Assembly: GCF_025766255.1 (NCBI RefSeq)
Contig: NW_026516813.1
Coordinates: 31,775-95,774 of the forward strand
DNA: 64,000 nt
Direction: 5' to 3'
Source: Zychaea mexicana
Taxonomy: Eukaryota > Mucoromycota > Mucoromycetes > Mucorales > Lichtheimiaceae
Shown piece by piece: positions 50,648 to 62,146 of the stretch. The notes below the pieces were generated by a model that had not been told where the DNA came from, made no database searches, and saw only the letters and a program-made list of their open reading frames with translations. The first letter of the stretch is position 1. Every line of letters begins with the position of its first letter. Made by a program: the position numbers and the translations under genes.

Positions 50648-52241
50648 TTACTTTTTCAAAGTCTCATTTTCTTGTACGAGGCGCTCCACTTCTGAAAGCA
50701 GTTCGTTCTGCATGTTCTTTAAATGCTGGATCTGCTGCACAGCTAGTACGTATAGCCAAAAATTTGAGTATACAGACCTTTGCTCTTTGTGAAAAAATAG
50801 TAAAGGAACACAATCATACTTCGCGTAAGCAATGCTGCCTTGCTCATTTTCTTGTTGTTACAGCCGGGCAAGTGCTTTCGTAACTCATCAAACCCATCCT
50901 TGATCTGGGCACGACGCTTTTGCTCAGATTGGATATGAATTTGGCGACGCAATTCGGCGTTGGATAATCCACGTCTAGCACAGGTGAAAGAAACAAATAA
51001 ACAGCAGGGTGTAAGCTTACTGATGCTACTAAATGGAAGAATCTTGGATGTAATGGGACTTGATCCTGCTCTCCACTTACTCTTCAGCCTCCTTATCGAT
51101 CTCATCATCGTCTGCCTCATCATCGGAATCCTCCTTATCCGTATCAGACGCTTTTTTCTTCTTAGCGGTCAGATCTTCAGTGCAGCTGTTGTAATTGCTG
51201 CTGCCGCTGCTGGAGGATCCTGCTGCTGCTGAAGGTCGCTTGCGCTTATTACGCTTTGCATCCATTCTTTTTTCGTACGTTTCCTTGGAGTATTCAAGGA
51301 ACTCAGTGTGGTAGAATTCCATTGGTACAGAGTTAGCACGAGCAATTGTCTCTTTGACACGTTCGGTGGTAGAGTTTGTAAACGTTGATGAGGGCACAAG
51401 TGGCGTAATTAGAGAATTTTCTGCTGTCTGTTGCTGTTGTTGCTGTGTTGAAGAGTTTTGCTCGAGGGCTTGGCTCGTCAAGACTTGAGGGTAATTAGCT
51501 GCGGGTGCTGCGGCTACTTCGGGCACACCAGCACCCGTATTTGCATTAGAATTATTGTTATTGCTGTTAGCGGCAACGCTGGAAGATGGTGGTGTTTGCG
51601 GGGATGAGCTCGATGATATCGACTCAGGGCTGCGTGGGTGATGTCGATGGTGGTGTTGCTGTTGCTGTTGATCGTAATATCCAAATCGCGGCACAGCTGC
51701 GGCAGAAGCAGCACTAACAGCAGTGGTAGTAGTGGCGGTGGCAGGATAAGTTATTGGAACAGCCTGATAATTCAACGGCATCTGCTGAAAGGCAGCATAA
51801 TCTAAGAAGGGAGATTTTGGGGGTTAGAATTTTTGGTCTAATTAGTTGCTTGAGCTATCGAAGTTGGTTTTGCTCCCTAGATTTTAGTGAGGGGCCAATC
51901 ACGCCAGTTTCATTTTATAAATGTAACTCCGGCTGCATAAGATGTGCTCGATAGTATATATTACTGGCACATTGGGGGAGGGGCGTCGATAAAGAGAGTG
52001 TGTGCTAATAGTAGCGGGAGGAGGGGTACGGAGAACAAATTAGAAAGAAAGGAAAAGCTTTACCATGATAATAATGCTGCTGGCCGTCTTCATATGTGAC
52101 TTGAGACGGCGATGATGATGTTGGCGAGCTATCTTTCTGGTGCACACCCATGGTGGCAGGGTTGAAGTTGGACATCATCGAGCTTGCTGAGTAGTCGGGA
52201 ACGTATTGATTCGAGGAGTTGGAAAGGACAATTTCGCTCAT
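50648..52241 (-). CDS. bHLH (leucine-zipper type) transcription factor
   Basis: Nuclear DNA-binding factor. Exons (minus) 52064-52241, 51081-51801, 50820-50974 and 50648-50742 join in phase to 382 aa. A Ser/Gln/Ala/Asn-rich N-terminus is followed by an Asp/Glu-rich acidic stretch and then the basic region ELRRQIHIQSEQKRRAQIKD, with His, Glu and Arg at the positions that read the E-box CACGTG. Helix 1 is FDELRKHLPG, the loop NNKKMSK, and helix 2 AALLTRTVQQIQHLKNMQ, running into a short zipper (ELLSEVERLVQENETLKK) at the stop. The type is nearest MLX/Rtg3-like bHLH-Zip proteins. Target genes cannot be inferred. The ATG at 52239-52241 is the first in frame. Confidence 0.9.
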
Positions 52242-54816
52242 AGTTTTAGCTGAGAGGGGATTAGATATATCGAGAAGATGGTGTATGAAAAGGACAAGGA
52301 GAGGGACAGGTGGTAGTAAGTGAGTAAAGGAACGAGTGTACTGTGATAGTTTGATGATTCAACGAGTGTATAATGGGTGCGCGAAAGCAAGACTGTCTCT
52401 TGTTTGCTGCTTATATGAAGAAAAGGAAGGGAAAGGAAGGACTGACGGCAGGTTCGACAAGGAAACGAGAAAGAGAAAAGAGAAAATAAGTCTCCAAGCA
52501 ATAATGAATCGAATAAAAAGGAGTCCAACGAATAGCTCTTGTGCAACGATGTGCAAGAAAAAGTACTGCCCTTCACATAACCCCACTCTGCTCTGCATCG
52601 GCTCAGCCAGGCGATCCTTCTTTAGGTTACAGCAGCAGAAATTACGTTTTTAGCCTGCCGCATATCTTTCAGTACTTTTTTCTTATATTTCACATGACAT
52701 GACGCTATTACAACGATACAACGGATACCTCCAGATGGGTAGACCTAATGTGACTAACCATTTGACCCTCCTAAAAGAATTTCACAGAGGCCAAATTAAA
52801 TTCCATAAAGTATGCATTCATTACACTGGTACCAAGTTTTGATGAATAGCAATCAAGAACCGAATCGCAGTCGTCGCTACAAAATCTTCCTTCAGCCCTT
52901 TCGCAAAACAGTGGAGTATCAGACTTGTCTGCTATAGCTTCTTGCTATTTGCTACATAGTTTACTGCAAGAAAATACAGTAACAATCGTGGTATTTGATA
53001 TTCTCGAAAGAAACGCATTACACTTATTTGGCTGCATCTCAGCACAGCCATATCGACATCCCCTTCCTTTCTACCAGTAGTGGGTACACCTTGTTTCACT
53101 AACTCGAATACACAGCTGCAGAATATTTCATTGCGGCTGAAATAAACGTCAGATCTTTTCGCAATAGGCCCACAAAAAGTTATAATTAACATGCAAGTCA
53201 TACGAGTCTCCTGCGCATAGCAATCTAGTTGTATAACCTCATTTAGCTTGGTCCACTTTCAGATTAAACAATTTGCAAGACAAGTATGTTACATACACAG
53301 CACCTCGTGTTGCCGTGACACGTATATGTTGCCTCGTTACGGAGCTTGTGCGTAAGTAGCAAAATAAAGTTTTTTTTCTATGATATCATCGATTACATGG
53401 TAACCAAGTAAGGTTCATTCAGACATCTTTGTGTCACTTGTAGCCTACGCTCCGATTCTACTGTAGTTTCTGCAGAAAATTTAAATTGTAAAGATGACAG
53501 TTGCCGTCTTTCATCGATTCATCATACGATATACAGGACGACGTAGCAGTACGTGGTGCTATTCAAATTAAATGGATGTATAAATAGGATACAGTGAGCA
53601 AAGTCTTGAAGAGGAAGAATAGCTTTCGGCAGTAGCAAATGGCCAAGGAACAGTTTACCAAATAATTCCTCTCTTTGACTTCGTCGTTTTTAAGGGTCTA
53701 CATCACTTTTTAGCTGCATGAAGACAACACTAGCAGACCAGAATTACTCTAACTTTCGATTGAATTTCAACATACAGGCACAGAAAGTCCATAAATTACT
53801 ATACGTTGCATGCACGCAAATTCGTAGTACCGATTTCTAGCATGTTTTTGACTAGCCCTAGCCGTTTCAAAAAAATCACGGAAACGGATTTCGGAAATTA
53901 CTTTCTCCGAACGGTTAATCATGTAACCGAACCAAAATCCGTTTTTTCAGAAAACAATGCTAATCAAGCTCTGATTGATAAATAACTATGAAATTACTAC
54001 TGCTATGTCCGCACGCACACTATATTAAATGACACGCTATGTACTGTAGCCTTTTCTGTTGTATTATCTCAACTTCTCTACCTGCATTATGTAGAAAAAT
54101 GGTTTTTTTTCATGGAACCTTCCATCCCTGGACGGTTAGCATCATTCTCTTGCAGTGTCCATGCTGATAAATCCAACCGGTATTTCTCTCATAATAGTCC
54201 ATTCATCATCTTGCTGACAATAATAAACTTTAGCCAATAGCTTGTGATATTTAAAGTCAATCCACATCAATATACAGTAAATTTTTTCACTGATTGGAGC
54301 GAAGATAAGCCTGTAGTATCGTGCTGTAAACCAGGCTGTTGTTATACTACACAGCCACTTAGTGCGTAGTATAGTGTCTCTGGTGGCCGACTTGAAATTC
54401 CAAAAAAACTGTGGGGGGAAGGAGTTGGAGCGTGGGCCTTACCAAAGTTGAAACCTCTGTTTGATCTTTAGTCACCATGCTGCAGCGAATAGCCACTCCC
54501 AGCTATATATACTTACTCCTTGTGGTCGCCTTGCTTTTAGTTCTCAGGATCCAGTCTATAGCACGCCATATTTTAATGTGACATATCAGAACAACCCATC
54601 GAGAAACGTGCGGAAAGAAAATCAGTTGCTATACTGGGAATTCTTACGTCTCTTGATAGAGCTCAGAGTAGCCATGATTGCCTTCTTGGATCAAATATAT
54701 ACACTTCTCGTTGGCAGGCGTACAAAAAACTATTTAGCCTTAAAAGGAAGAAAAACCACGTTCATTCAGTGTTTTTCTACGTCATATATTCACGTATGTG
54801 TGTGTAATTTTTCTAG
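52242..54816. other. Intergenic, no gene seen
   Basis: Upstream region of the bHLH gene and a long AT-rich stretch. Open frames lack domains, ATG starts or splice support. Confidence 0.45.
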
Positions 54817-55143
54817 ACTCAAATGGCAGCACAACAGCAACAACAGCAACAACAGCACTATCAACAGCCAGTACCACCTCCAACGCAGCAAGCGCAGCCT
54901 ATCCCGCCTGCGACCATGTCATAACAACCACCACCACCACCAGGTCCACTTTCATCTACCGCTGGTGTTGACCCTCAGCAATAACCACAACAACAGGCAG
55001 CAATCACAGATCCTGCTGCTGCATTAAGCCAGTTGGCGTAGATCTTGCAGAGCCAACAACAGCACCAGCAACATCAACAACTGCCATCTTACCCACCGTC
55101 TTCGGGTGGATGGAATCCTGACCATACGCCACAGTAATACTGA
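54817..55143 (+). pseudogene. Gln/Pro-rich terminal exon with four in-frame TAA/TAG codons
   Basis: An acceptor-like TTCTAG at 54811-54816 is followed by one unshifted frame of 107 codons from ATG 54823 to TGA 55141 (MAAQQQQQQQQHYQQP at the start, SSGGWNPDHTP near the end). TAA occurs at 54922, 54982 and 55135 and TAG at 55039. Each sits where neighbouring residues are Gln, so single C-to-T changes of CAA/CAG explain all four. No indel has occurred. It resembles the Gln/Pro-rich C-terminal exon of an RNA-binding protein, but no upstream exon is recognisable, so it is probably a truncated copy. Confidence 0.55.
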
Positions 55144-56191
55144 TAAACTGATGAAACAAGACGTAATGTGTTGTTATATATGTGTAGAAATGATATCTTT
55201 AACCTTGATGATAAATATGGCATAGAAACAAACAGTGATACTTACGTATATATCTTGTGCTCAGCCGAATTACTCCTGTAGTTAATTACATGTTATGAGA
55301 CCTCGTCCATAATACAATTGTCCAGGACCGCTTGTTTCAAGTACGGTGAATTTACACCATCATCATGACGTAGGCGGTTATGGGCTTGTTCATTTATATT
55401 TCGGAAGCTAACAGTTTATTATAATCATCGACACCCCTGACTTGGACTATCTTAAACCTTCAGCATGCGTGCTGCATACGCACAGGCCAACGGTTTATCA
55501 CACTTAACGTTAAAACTATCCATTTAAGGAAAACAGAAATCGGCAAAGGACGTTCGAAGCGATTCCAACCATGACTACCCACCCATTGCAGCTATCACTC
55601 TCAAAAATCATATTCCAAGACCGTCTCATGGATTTACGTTTTGGCCACCCAAAAGGCTATGTAAGCCCCCTAAATGTTACAGCCAACCTTGCCTTATCTA
55701 AGCTTATTTTTACGTGCCACACTGCATGAACAATGGTCTCTTTCTTTCTATTAAAGTAAAAGGATGATTTATTTGTTTGCACGTACAGTAGCTCTTTTAT
55801 TTTATACAGTGTGACGCTATCCTTCTATCGCTCACGTATTCCGAAATTCTATTTGACGTTGTATCATTTGCCCTTTAGAAAGAAAGCTCTAAGCCAGCTG
55901 GATGTACCTGCTACTGTATACATGGAGCTACTAATCCAACTAAATGCTATTCGTACTTTTCAAATTGTATAAGCAAAGGTATAACTGTATTTTTATTTTT
56001 TTTGTAAATTTTTTAAGTATGAGGAAGCTATTTAGAAATACATTTGCGTTGTGTCCGGTTCCGGGAAGGGCTACATCAAAACAAAGCACCAAAAATGAGT
56101 TAGAGCAGAACAACTAACAAAAGCACGTGAAAAAGAAAAAAGGAAACTTGCCTCTTCTTGCCCAATAAAGCGGCCACTCGTGTAAAATATT
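55144..56191. other. Intergenic, no gene seen
   Basis: AT-rich DNA. No supported exon, repeat or RNA gene. Confidence 0.45.
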
Positions 56192-56855
56192 TTAGGTCTG
56201 CATGACCGTTGAGTAGCGATACTTTTCAATCAAAGCGACCTTGCCTTGAATGTTTGCGTACTTAGTGGAACATCGCTTATCTGAGTTGGATTGGTTCCTG
56301 TTTGTCATTGATGTTGAGAAATTGAGTACATTAATTTTTGGAAGGTGCAAAAGGAGAGAGAGAGAACAAGCGATGCGATAATACATACCAGCGTTTGCCA
56401 ATAAACTTTTCCGCGAATGTGACCACGAAGCTATTTATAGTACACGTACTCATATGTAATTAGTGGGACACTTCACTTGACAATGGGAGCAACGGTAATG
56501 TCAGCAGCAGCAGTGAAAAAATATAATGAAGCACTCACCCAACGTCGGAAAAGTTTATAAACGCATATCCAAAGTTGCGTCTGCGCTCTACGTTGAAACG
56601 CAGATACAGGAAATCGTACGTTCCTTTGTTTGTCGCGTCGATTTCTTCTTTCAGCATTTGCTAAACCAAGTATGAGATAGAATAAGAGAGAAAAGGTCCG
56701 TTAGGGATTTGTCGAAGATTAAGCATAGTATGTAAGCACAGAAGATGGAGATGGATTGCAGTGACAATGAGAGGGTTTGTTGGTGGGGACGAAACCTACT
56801 TGGGTATACGCGTGTGGTATGTTGCGTATCAACAACGTCGTTCGCGTATCCCCTC
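56192..56855 (-). pseudogene. 3' fragment of a Mei2-like RNA-binding protein (RRM_2)
   Basis: Four exon pieces on the minus strand, 56800-56855, 56539-56660, 56389-56430 and 56192-56297, join in phase. They read the C-terminal RRM of Mei2-like proteins: TRTTLLIRNIPHAYTQ, then KGTYDFLYLRFNVERRRNFG, GYAFINFSDV, KFIGKRW, and KRCSTKYANIQGKVALIEKY to a TAA. Mei2-like proteins bind RNA and act in meiosis in fission yeast. The 5' part of the gene is absent. Upstream of the first piece only intron-like DNA remains before the 213-bp inverted repeat begins at 56953, so the gene is cut within an intron. Confidence 0.75.
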
Positions 56856-56952
56856 CTAATGTTGGAATTTGGGAGCAAAGTACGCAAAGACAGTCGGTTC
56901 AGAGAGAGCAAGAGTAAGAGAGACAGAGCTATCAAAAAAAAAAAAGAAGAGA

Positions 56953-57165
56953 CTCGATCGTGAGTAATCAATAGCACAGTCGTCATCATCTTTGACACAC
57001 ACCATGTACACTCTTGCTTCTCTCCTCCTTTAAAGCAGTAACCGGGCGAGGCCGAGGAGGAGACGGCTATAGAAATGAAAGAAAGCAAGAGATTTGATCG
57101 TGAGTCGTCGTGATACTTCTTGACAGACATGCACACTACCACACGCACGGCCATGCGATGGATCC
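56953..57165. repeat. Left arm of a 213-bp inverted repeat
   Basis: The arm is the near-perfect reverse complement of 61899-62111, with about two mismatches seen by eye and no length difference. Outer end CTCGATCGTGAG, inner end GGATCC. The two arms enclose 4.7 kb with Tc1/IS630-type transposases. No matching target duplication is visible outside the arms. Confidence 0.85.
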
Positions 57166-57511
57166 GTTGCTAGCTAAAATGGCGAGCACAGAACTTCAAG
57201 GATGGGACATCGTCTTTGATAATGCTTCACGCGAGACCAGAAAGATGATATCTCAGGTTGTCGAAGCAGGTGGCTCCAGGGCTATCTTCTTGCCACGATG
57301 CTCTGATTTGAACGAATCACTTAATCCTGTTGAGTGGTTTTTTTCAACAGTAGAGCTACGGTGTAAGCGACACAAGACCAGTGTGGATGACCCCAATGAC
57401 TACATCTTCCGCCGATTAGAGCGTGCCATTAGGGATACGCAAGCAATCGATCTCAACACCATCATCCGCGGTAAGAGCTTGGATTGCGACTGCAGCATTT
57501 GCAGCCTTTAA
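57166..57511 (+). pseudogene. C-terminal fragment of a Tc1/IS630-type transposase
   Basis: Starting exactly at the inner edge of the left repeat arm, the frame reads GWDIVFDNASRETRKMISQV (second catalytic Asp of a DDE core), IFLPRCSDLNESLNPVEWFF (the Pro-rich block before the catalytic Glu) and a normal-looking C-terminus ending at 57511. The first half of the enzyme is missing. It differs clearly from the intact transposase next door, so it belongs to another lineage. Confidence 0.7.
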
Positions 57512-57929
57512 AAGCCGTCATTACATTCCTTTTCTCCATTCATTCTGTCTATAATCCCTCTTCTGCCTCCATTATTTGTCTCCGTTCTTTATATACTGTA
57601 TCCATCTCTTCGTCGTTGTCTTTCTTGGTCTTTATGCTCAATTTTTTTCGTCACTATGCTCTATGCTTTCATTTTTCCTGACTTGTTCACTATGCCTTCT
57701 TCTATTATTTATGTATCTCTTTGCCCGCTTCCCTTTATACTTTCTTATTCTTCAAGCCCGTAACCTTTTATGCTAGTACTTCCCCATGCATTGAATATAT
57801 GTCTCTATGAATATATACTTTATAAAAGAAAAAATGATTGATTGATTTTGGAAGTGTAGTGAAAAGTAATCAAGAAAATCTACAAACAGAGATATAAAAA
57901 AGGGAAAAGGGGTAGTATCGGTTTTGAAT
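57512..57929. other. Spacer between transposase genes
   Basis: Pyrimidine-rich then AT-rich DNA, 3' flank of the two convergent transposase reading frames. No terminal repeat recognised. Confidence 0.4.
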
Positions 57930-59381
57930 TTAGAGGTTGTCCTCACGAGCAAGGCAGCGGTCAAAGTATTCGATCGAGTGGTCAATATAGCCAACGTAAT
58001 CGCGTGGTGTAACTTTACTAATTGCCATCGCCAATCGATCATCTATATCCTTCATCTGGTCTGTGTTGGTATACTCAGACTGGCTGTCCCCTGTATTCTG
58101 ATGCTGTAGCTGGTGCTGGATGTTAACGCGTCTGAAGCCGAACTTGACCTTTGAGAAAAATTCCTCGATCGGATTTAGAAAAGGAGAATAACGTGGTAAC
58201 AGGACAAGGCGATATCCACAGTCAGCCACCTTGTTGCGGATATATTCTGCCGTATGGATTGCTGCATTGTCACATATAATATTCCAACCCTTGCCTTGAA
58301 GGTTTCTTTTATCGAGCTCGTCCATTACCATGGTCAGAAAAGCATAAAAGTCCTGGGTTTTTGTTCCGCCTCCTTTTCCTCCTTTGTTGATCTTTGTACA
58401 TATCTTGACAGCGCCAGTGTAGCTAATGGCTGCAAGCATAGAGCGCGATCGGGCATACATCTGTGGAACGATAACATGTGCTATTTCCCCTGCAGGTGCC
58501 CATGCATAGTTTCGTCGCATATTTGCCATGAAAGATGCCTCATCAACAAAAACACTGTTGAGCCTATAGTCGACGATGCCGGTTTGGATATTATCAAGAG
58601 CAAATGCGACACGTCTATCCTTTGTTTCTTCATCTGTGCGGCGTTCTGGATAGATATGCGCTCGTTTGATCATGATACGGAGCTTGTTTACGAGATGACG
58701 GTAAATTGTTGAGACAGCTAATAGCAGCCCAAATTTCTTGAAGTACAATTCCTGTAGCTGCTCCAGAGTTGCAGTGTTGATTGTTTCGACGGTCTTTACA
58801 AGGAACTTGCTTCCAGCTTCTGTGATCTTTGATGGTCGTGTCTTTTTGTGTTTGACAGGCTTGGCGTTACCATCTCGTGCTTGGAATCGAGAATCATGAT
58901 CTCTGATGGTGCTCGCTGATAGTCCTAACATCTCGGATGCCTTCTTGGTCGCTCCACACAACTTCAAGAAAAGAGCCCGGTATTTTATATCTAACGAGTG
59001 CGGCACATTTTTGCCACATGCAACTTTGGGTGCATTAGCTTGTTTGCGGCTACGTCTGGCAAACTGTAAAGAACTGATATCATCTTCATCAGCATCCGTT
59101 AGAGTGACTGTCGCGTCGATCGAACGCAATTGATGCTCATCATCATCAACTTCATGGCCGTCATCAGAATTGCTACTGCTGTCCTCGTCAGTATCACTGT
59201 TAATGCCATCATTCTCCTGCCCAAGCCGTGTAGGGTCGCTAGGAAAGCTGTCAATTTCGTAACTGCCCAGCTCCTCAGAACGGACAAAGGTTACCTCTTC
59301 CTCCATTTCGATATCCTCGTTTGGAATCGAGGTCGTGCTACTGTAGCAGTTAACGAATTGATTAGAGAGATTTTTAGCCAT
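57930..59381 (-). CDS. Tc1/mariner-IS630 superfamily transposase, intact
   Basis: A single uninterrupted 483-codon frame with a true ATG at 59379-59381. The first 110 residues are acidic and Ser/Asp-rich, unusual for a Tc1-type enzyme. A helix-turn-helix region follows (ATKKASEMLGLSASTIRDHD, then a second one around LQELYFKKFGLLLAVSTIYR). The catalytic core shows LNSVFVDEASFMANMRRNYA (first Asp), WNIICDNAAIHTAEYIRNK (second Asp) and LLPRYSPFLNPIEEFFSKVK (Glu). All three acidic residues are present, so the enzyme may be active. It sits inside the 213-bp inverted-repeat pair, but whether those repeats are its own ends is unclear. Confidence 0.9.
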   Translation of the reverse strand: MAKNLSNQFVNCYSSTTSIPNEDIEMEEEVTFVRSEELGSYEIDSFPSDPTRLGQENDGINSDTDEDSSSNSDDGHEVDDDEHQLRSIDATVTLTDADEDDISSLQFARRSRKQANAPKVACGKNVPHSLDIKYRALFLKLCGATKKASEMLGLSASTIRDHDSRFQARDGNAKPVKHKKTRPSKITEAGSKFLVKTVETINTATLEQLQELYFKKFGLLLAVSTIYRHLVNKLRIMIKRAHIYPERRTDEETKDRRVAFALDNIQTGIVDYRLNSVFVDEASFMANMRRNYAWAPAGEIAHVIVPQMYARSRSMLAAISYTGAVKICTKINKGGKGGGTKTQDFYAFLTMVMDELDKRNLQGKGWNIICDNAAIHTAEYIRNKVADCGYRLVLLPRYSPFLNPIEEFFSKVKFGFRRVNIQHQLQHQNTGDSQSEYTNTDQMKDIDDRLAMAISKVTPRDYVGYIDHSIEYFDRCLAREDNL

Positions 59382-60355
59382 GTACGTATGTAAAAAAAAG
59401 AGGTATACCAGGAGTTTCGGTGCTACTATTCAACTGCATCTGCGTCATAGCTTTTTGAATCAGCCGAAGTGACCGTCTAGTGCTCACTACTGGCTGTGGT
59501 TGTCGAGCGTTTTTTTATTGCTCTCGGTGAGAGGGACGTTGATTATTTTTTTTATGTTTGGCGTGATTTCATGATATAGAATACAAATTTTTTTTAGAAG
59601 AGGGGAAAAAAGAGGTGCTTAATGTTTATTGAAGTATCTTTGTATCCATAAAGTGTTGTTTGTAACACAAACCATCTCAATGTAAAAAAGTAAAAACACG
59701 GAATTGTAAACAAATAAGCTCTTCGTAAGTTCTTTAGAACTATTAACTTTACTCTATAATGATGTGGTATATACAAGCATTCTCATAGTTGACATCTTTG
59801 CAACATATGCAGGTTTCTTCTTTATTTTTTCGTAGTAGCATTAATCATTATGGGAGACTTTATGGTGTTATGCTCATCAACTATGGCAAAGATATAATTG
59901 GATTGACACAAACGTCTCTTTTCATATTTATAGTTGTACCTGGTTTACTAAGGTGCTTTTTGCTAGTTGTCACTAAGCTTAGACGCTTCATTTTCGCGGT
60001 TAGGATGCTGATTTCATACTCATCAGGGCCCATTTTTGCTGCAAGAGCTTGACATCATCCGTAAACGAACGTAGACCAGCAAGCGATTCTTTAAGCTCTT
60101 TCGGCGAGGGCTCCTGTACTTTTTTGACGCGCTTTTCCTGGAAGCTGAAGTTTTTTTGACTTTGTCGGTCTTGTTTCGGTTTATTCTTCCCATAGGATGT
60201 GCAAACGGTGAAAAAAAGCCCGTTCAATATATTTAAAAAGCTTTAAGTACCAGAAAAGGGTACCGACAGATACTTGTAATACATAGGCACTCGGATGAAC
60301 ACCAACACATCCGATTCTGGCGTCAAACGGCGTGAACTTATCATCACTTAACTCA
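59382..60355. other. Intergenic inside the inverted-repeat interval
   Basis: Upstream region of the transposase. A minus-strand coding-like stretch at 60000-60190 (EKRVKKVQEPSPKELKESLA, then LRSFTDDVKLLQQKWALMS) ends in a stop but has no ATG or recognisable family. It may be the last exon of a decayed gene. Confidence 0.35.
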
Positions 60356-60837
60356 GTTGCGAAATACTTGCTTTCCAGTTACGAATGCGAGATGCCGATT
60401 GCGAACAATGCTATTTCTCCTGTACGAAATTTGATTTTCTTCAGTGCGAATAATTAGTTAGCACCATAGCGAACTACTGCTTGCCCCATGCGAAAAATAG
60501 GCACTTCCATAAACGAACATTCGTACACCCGAGAACGAAAATATAGTTGCTCAGTAACGAACATCTTCTTGCCCACTACGAAAAAAAAATATTCCCACTT
60601 GCGAAGTTCGGGTAACCCAGATACGAACAAGCTGTTGCCCAGATACGAAAAATAGCCAGCCCGTAAACGGAACCGATTCCGCGCCCGTTTACGAAAGCTG
60701 TTGTCCCACAAACTAAAAGCTTGTCCCACAAACCAAAAACCACCCACCCCCATACGAAAAATCTGCCACCCATATACCAAAAAATGCTCCTCCTGCATAC
60801 CAAAATATCCTCCAAAGTACGAAGAAATAGAAGGCCG
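60356..60837 (-). repeat. Degenerate 22-bp tandem array, about 22 units
   Basis: Read on the minus strand, the DNA divides into about 22 units, most exactly 22 bases and a few of 20-24. Each unit starts with YGGG or a variant and ends with TTCGTA or TTCGCA plus two bases; the roughly 10 bases between are nearly unconserved. Examples are TGGGCAACAGCTTG + TTCGTATC and TGGGCAAGAAGATG + TTCGTTAC. The period is not a multiple of three and stops occur, so it is non-coding. Confidence 0.8.
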
Positions 60838-61898
60838 ACAGCGTATCGAATGCAAAATCCTGTAAAGTCTTTTTGTCCCAGGGAAATATTAGCGTAGTAT
60901 ACCTCAAATTGCTACATACTCTTTCTTTTGAGCAGTGTCACTATTAAATTGAGCGCAGTGACTTCATATTGATTTAGCCTCTCAACTTTTGATGCGACAC
61001 ACCATAAACCCTTCGTCGGGTACCTATTATCCTCCTTACTGGGAGGATAACACTCTCATTAATTTAACTTGAATGCTACAGCGCACAAAATAGCACGATC
61101 ATTTTCTATACAACAAACGCGTCAATGTTTTCCCGTATTGTGTGCAGCGGAAGCAATTGCAGAAATTCATGCATCGGAACTTGCCTTCCCACGAGTCCTG
61201 TACAAACTCTTTACTCCTTCCCGTTCATTCTTTATCCATTCATGACACATTAGCAATAGGTTATCAAAAGAAGGGCAGGTCTTTAGCTTTAACATGATAC
61301 TAATATCATGTACAGTTACGACGATAATTGCGGCGGATATTGCTTTGGAAATTGCCTAGTCTTAAAAAGACGATGCAGGTTTCCCTTCCACCGTGTCTAA
61401 AACTTGTTTCTCCAACAATCGAATCTGAAACATGCAGTTGCCGACAGTGCCCTCTTCTTCCTTCCTTTTCAAATAAACTGACTATGTTCGTCATTCAGCA
61501 AAGAAAGATTCATGTAGAGCAGAGCCGTGGCTATAGAATGATGCCAATATTGATACAATCCTCGAATTATAAACGACGACACTATAGCTAATAATGTAGA
61601 ATGGTCAATGAAAAACGATCGTTTCTCTGCCGCACTGTTGACTGAAACATGCATTGTGCTCTTTCTTAATGTTGACCTCATCGCCTATGCGCTCGTTGGC
61701 TATTGGACAACAGACAAATCACGCAATTGCCAAAGAATCTAATCGATTGTTCCAATTATTCACAACGAATCTTATATAAAAAAGGTACGCGTACCCACCC
61801 ATCCATAGTTCTTTGGCCTCTTATCTTCCCGCTTCTTTCTCCTTCTCCTTCTCCTCCTCCTCCTCGTCACCAACTGTACGTATAACTCTTGGGAAACG
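60838..61898. other. Intergenic inside the inverted-repeat interval
   Basis: AT-rich DNA ending in a CT-rich stretch (61830-61866) just before the right repeat arm. No supported gene. Confidence 0.4.
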
Positions 61899-62111
61899 GG
61901 ATCCATCGCATGGCCGTGCGTGTGGTAGTGTGCATGTCTGTCAAGAAGTATCACGACGACTCACGATCAAATCTCTTGCTTTCTTTCATTTCTATAGCCG
62001 TCTCCTCCTCGGCCTCGCCCGGTTACTGCTTTAATGGAGGAGAGAAGCAAGAGTGTACATGGTGTGTGTCAAAGATGATGATGACTGTGCTATTGATTAC
62101 TCACGATCGAG
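61899..62111. repeat. Right arm of the 213-bp inverted repeat
   Basis: Reverse complement of 56953-57165 at about 99 percent by eye. Its outer edge leads, after about 30 bases, to the acceptor of the PIKK fragment. Confidence 0.85.
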
Positions 62112-62146
62112 CCTTAACCAAAAATTCCCTTCCACAAAATAATTAG

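Noticed and set aside
54817..55143. TAA/TAG reassigned to Gln genome-wide
   Set aside because: SMC4, endonuclease V, the RRM gene, the glycosyltransferase and the Harbinger transposase all end at TAA or TAG at the expected protein length.
60356..60837. CRISPR-like array (short conserved ends, variable centres)
   Set aside because: The unit is only 22 bases with no 25-35 base exact repeat, the conserved part is two short motifs, and the genome is eukaryotic.
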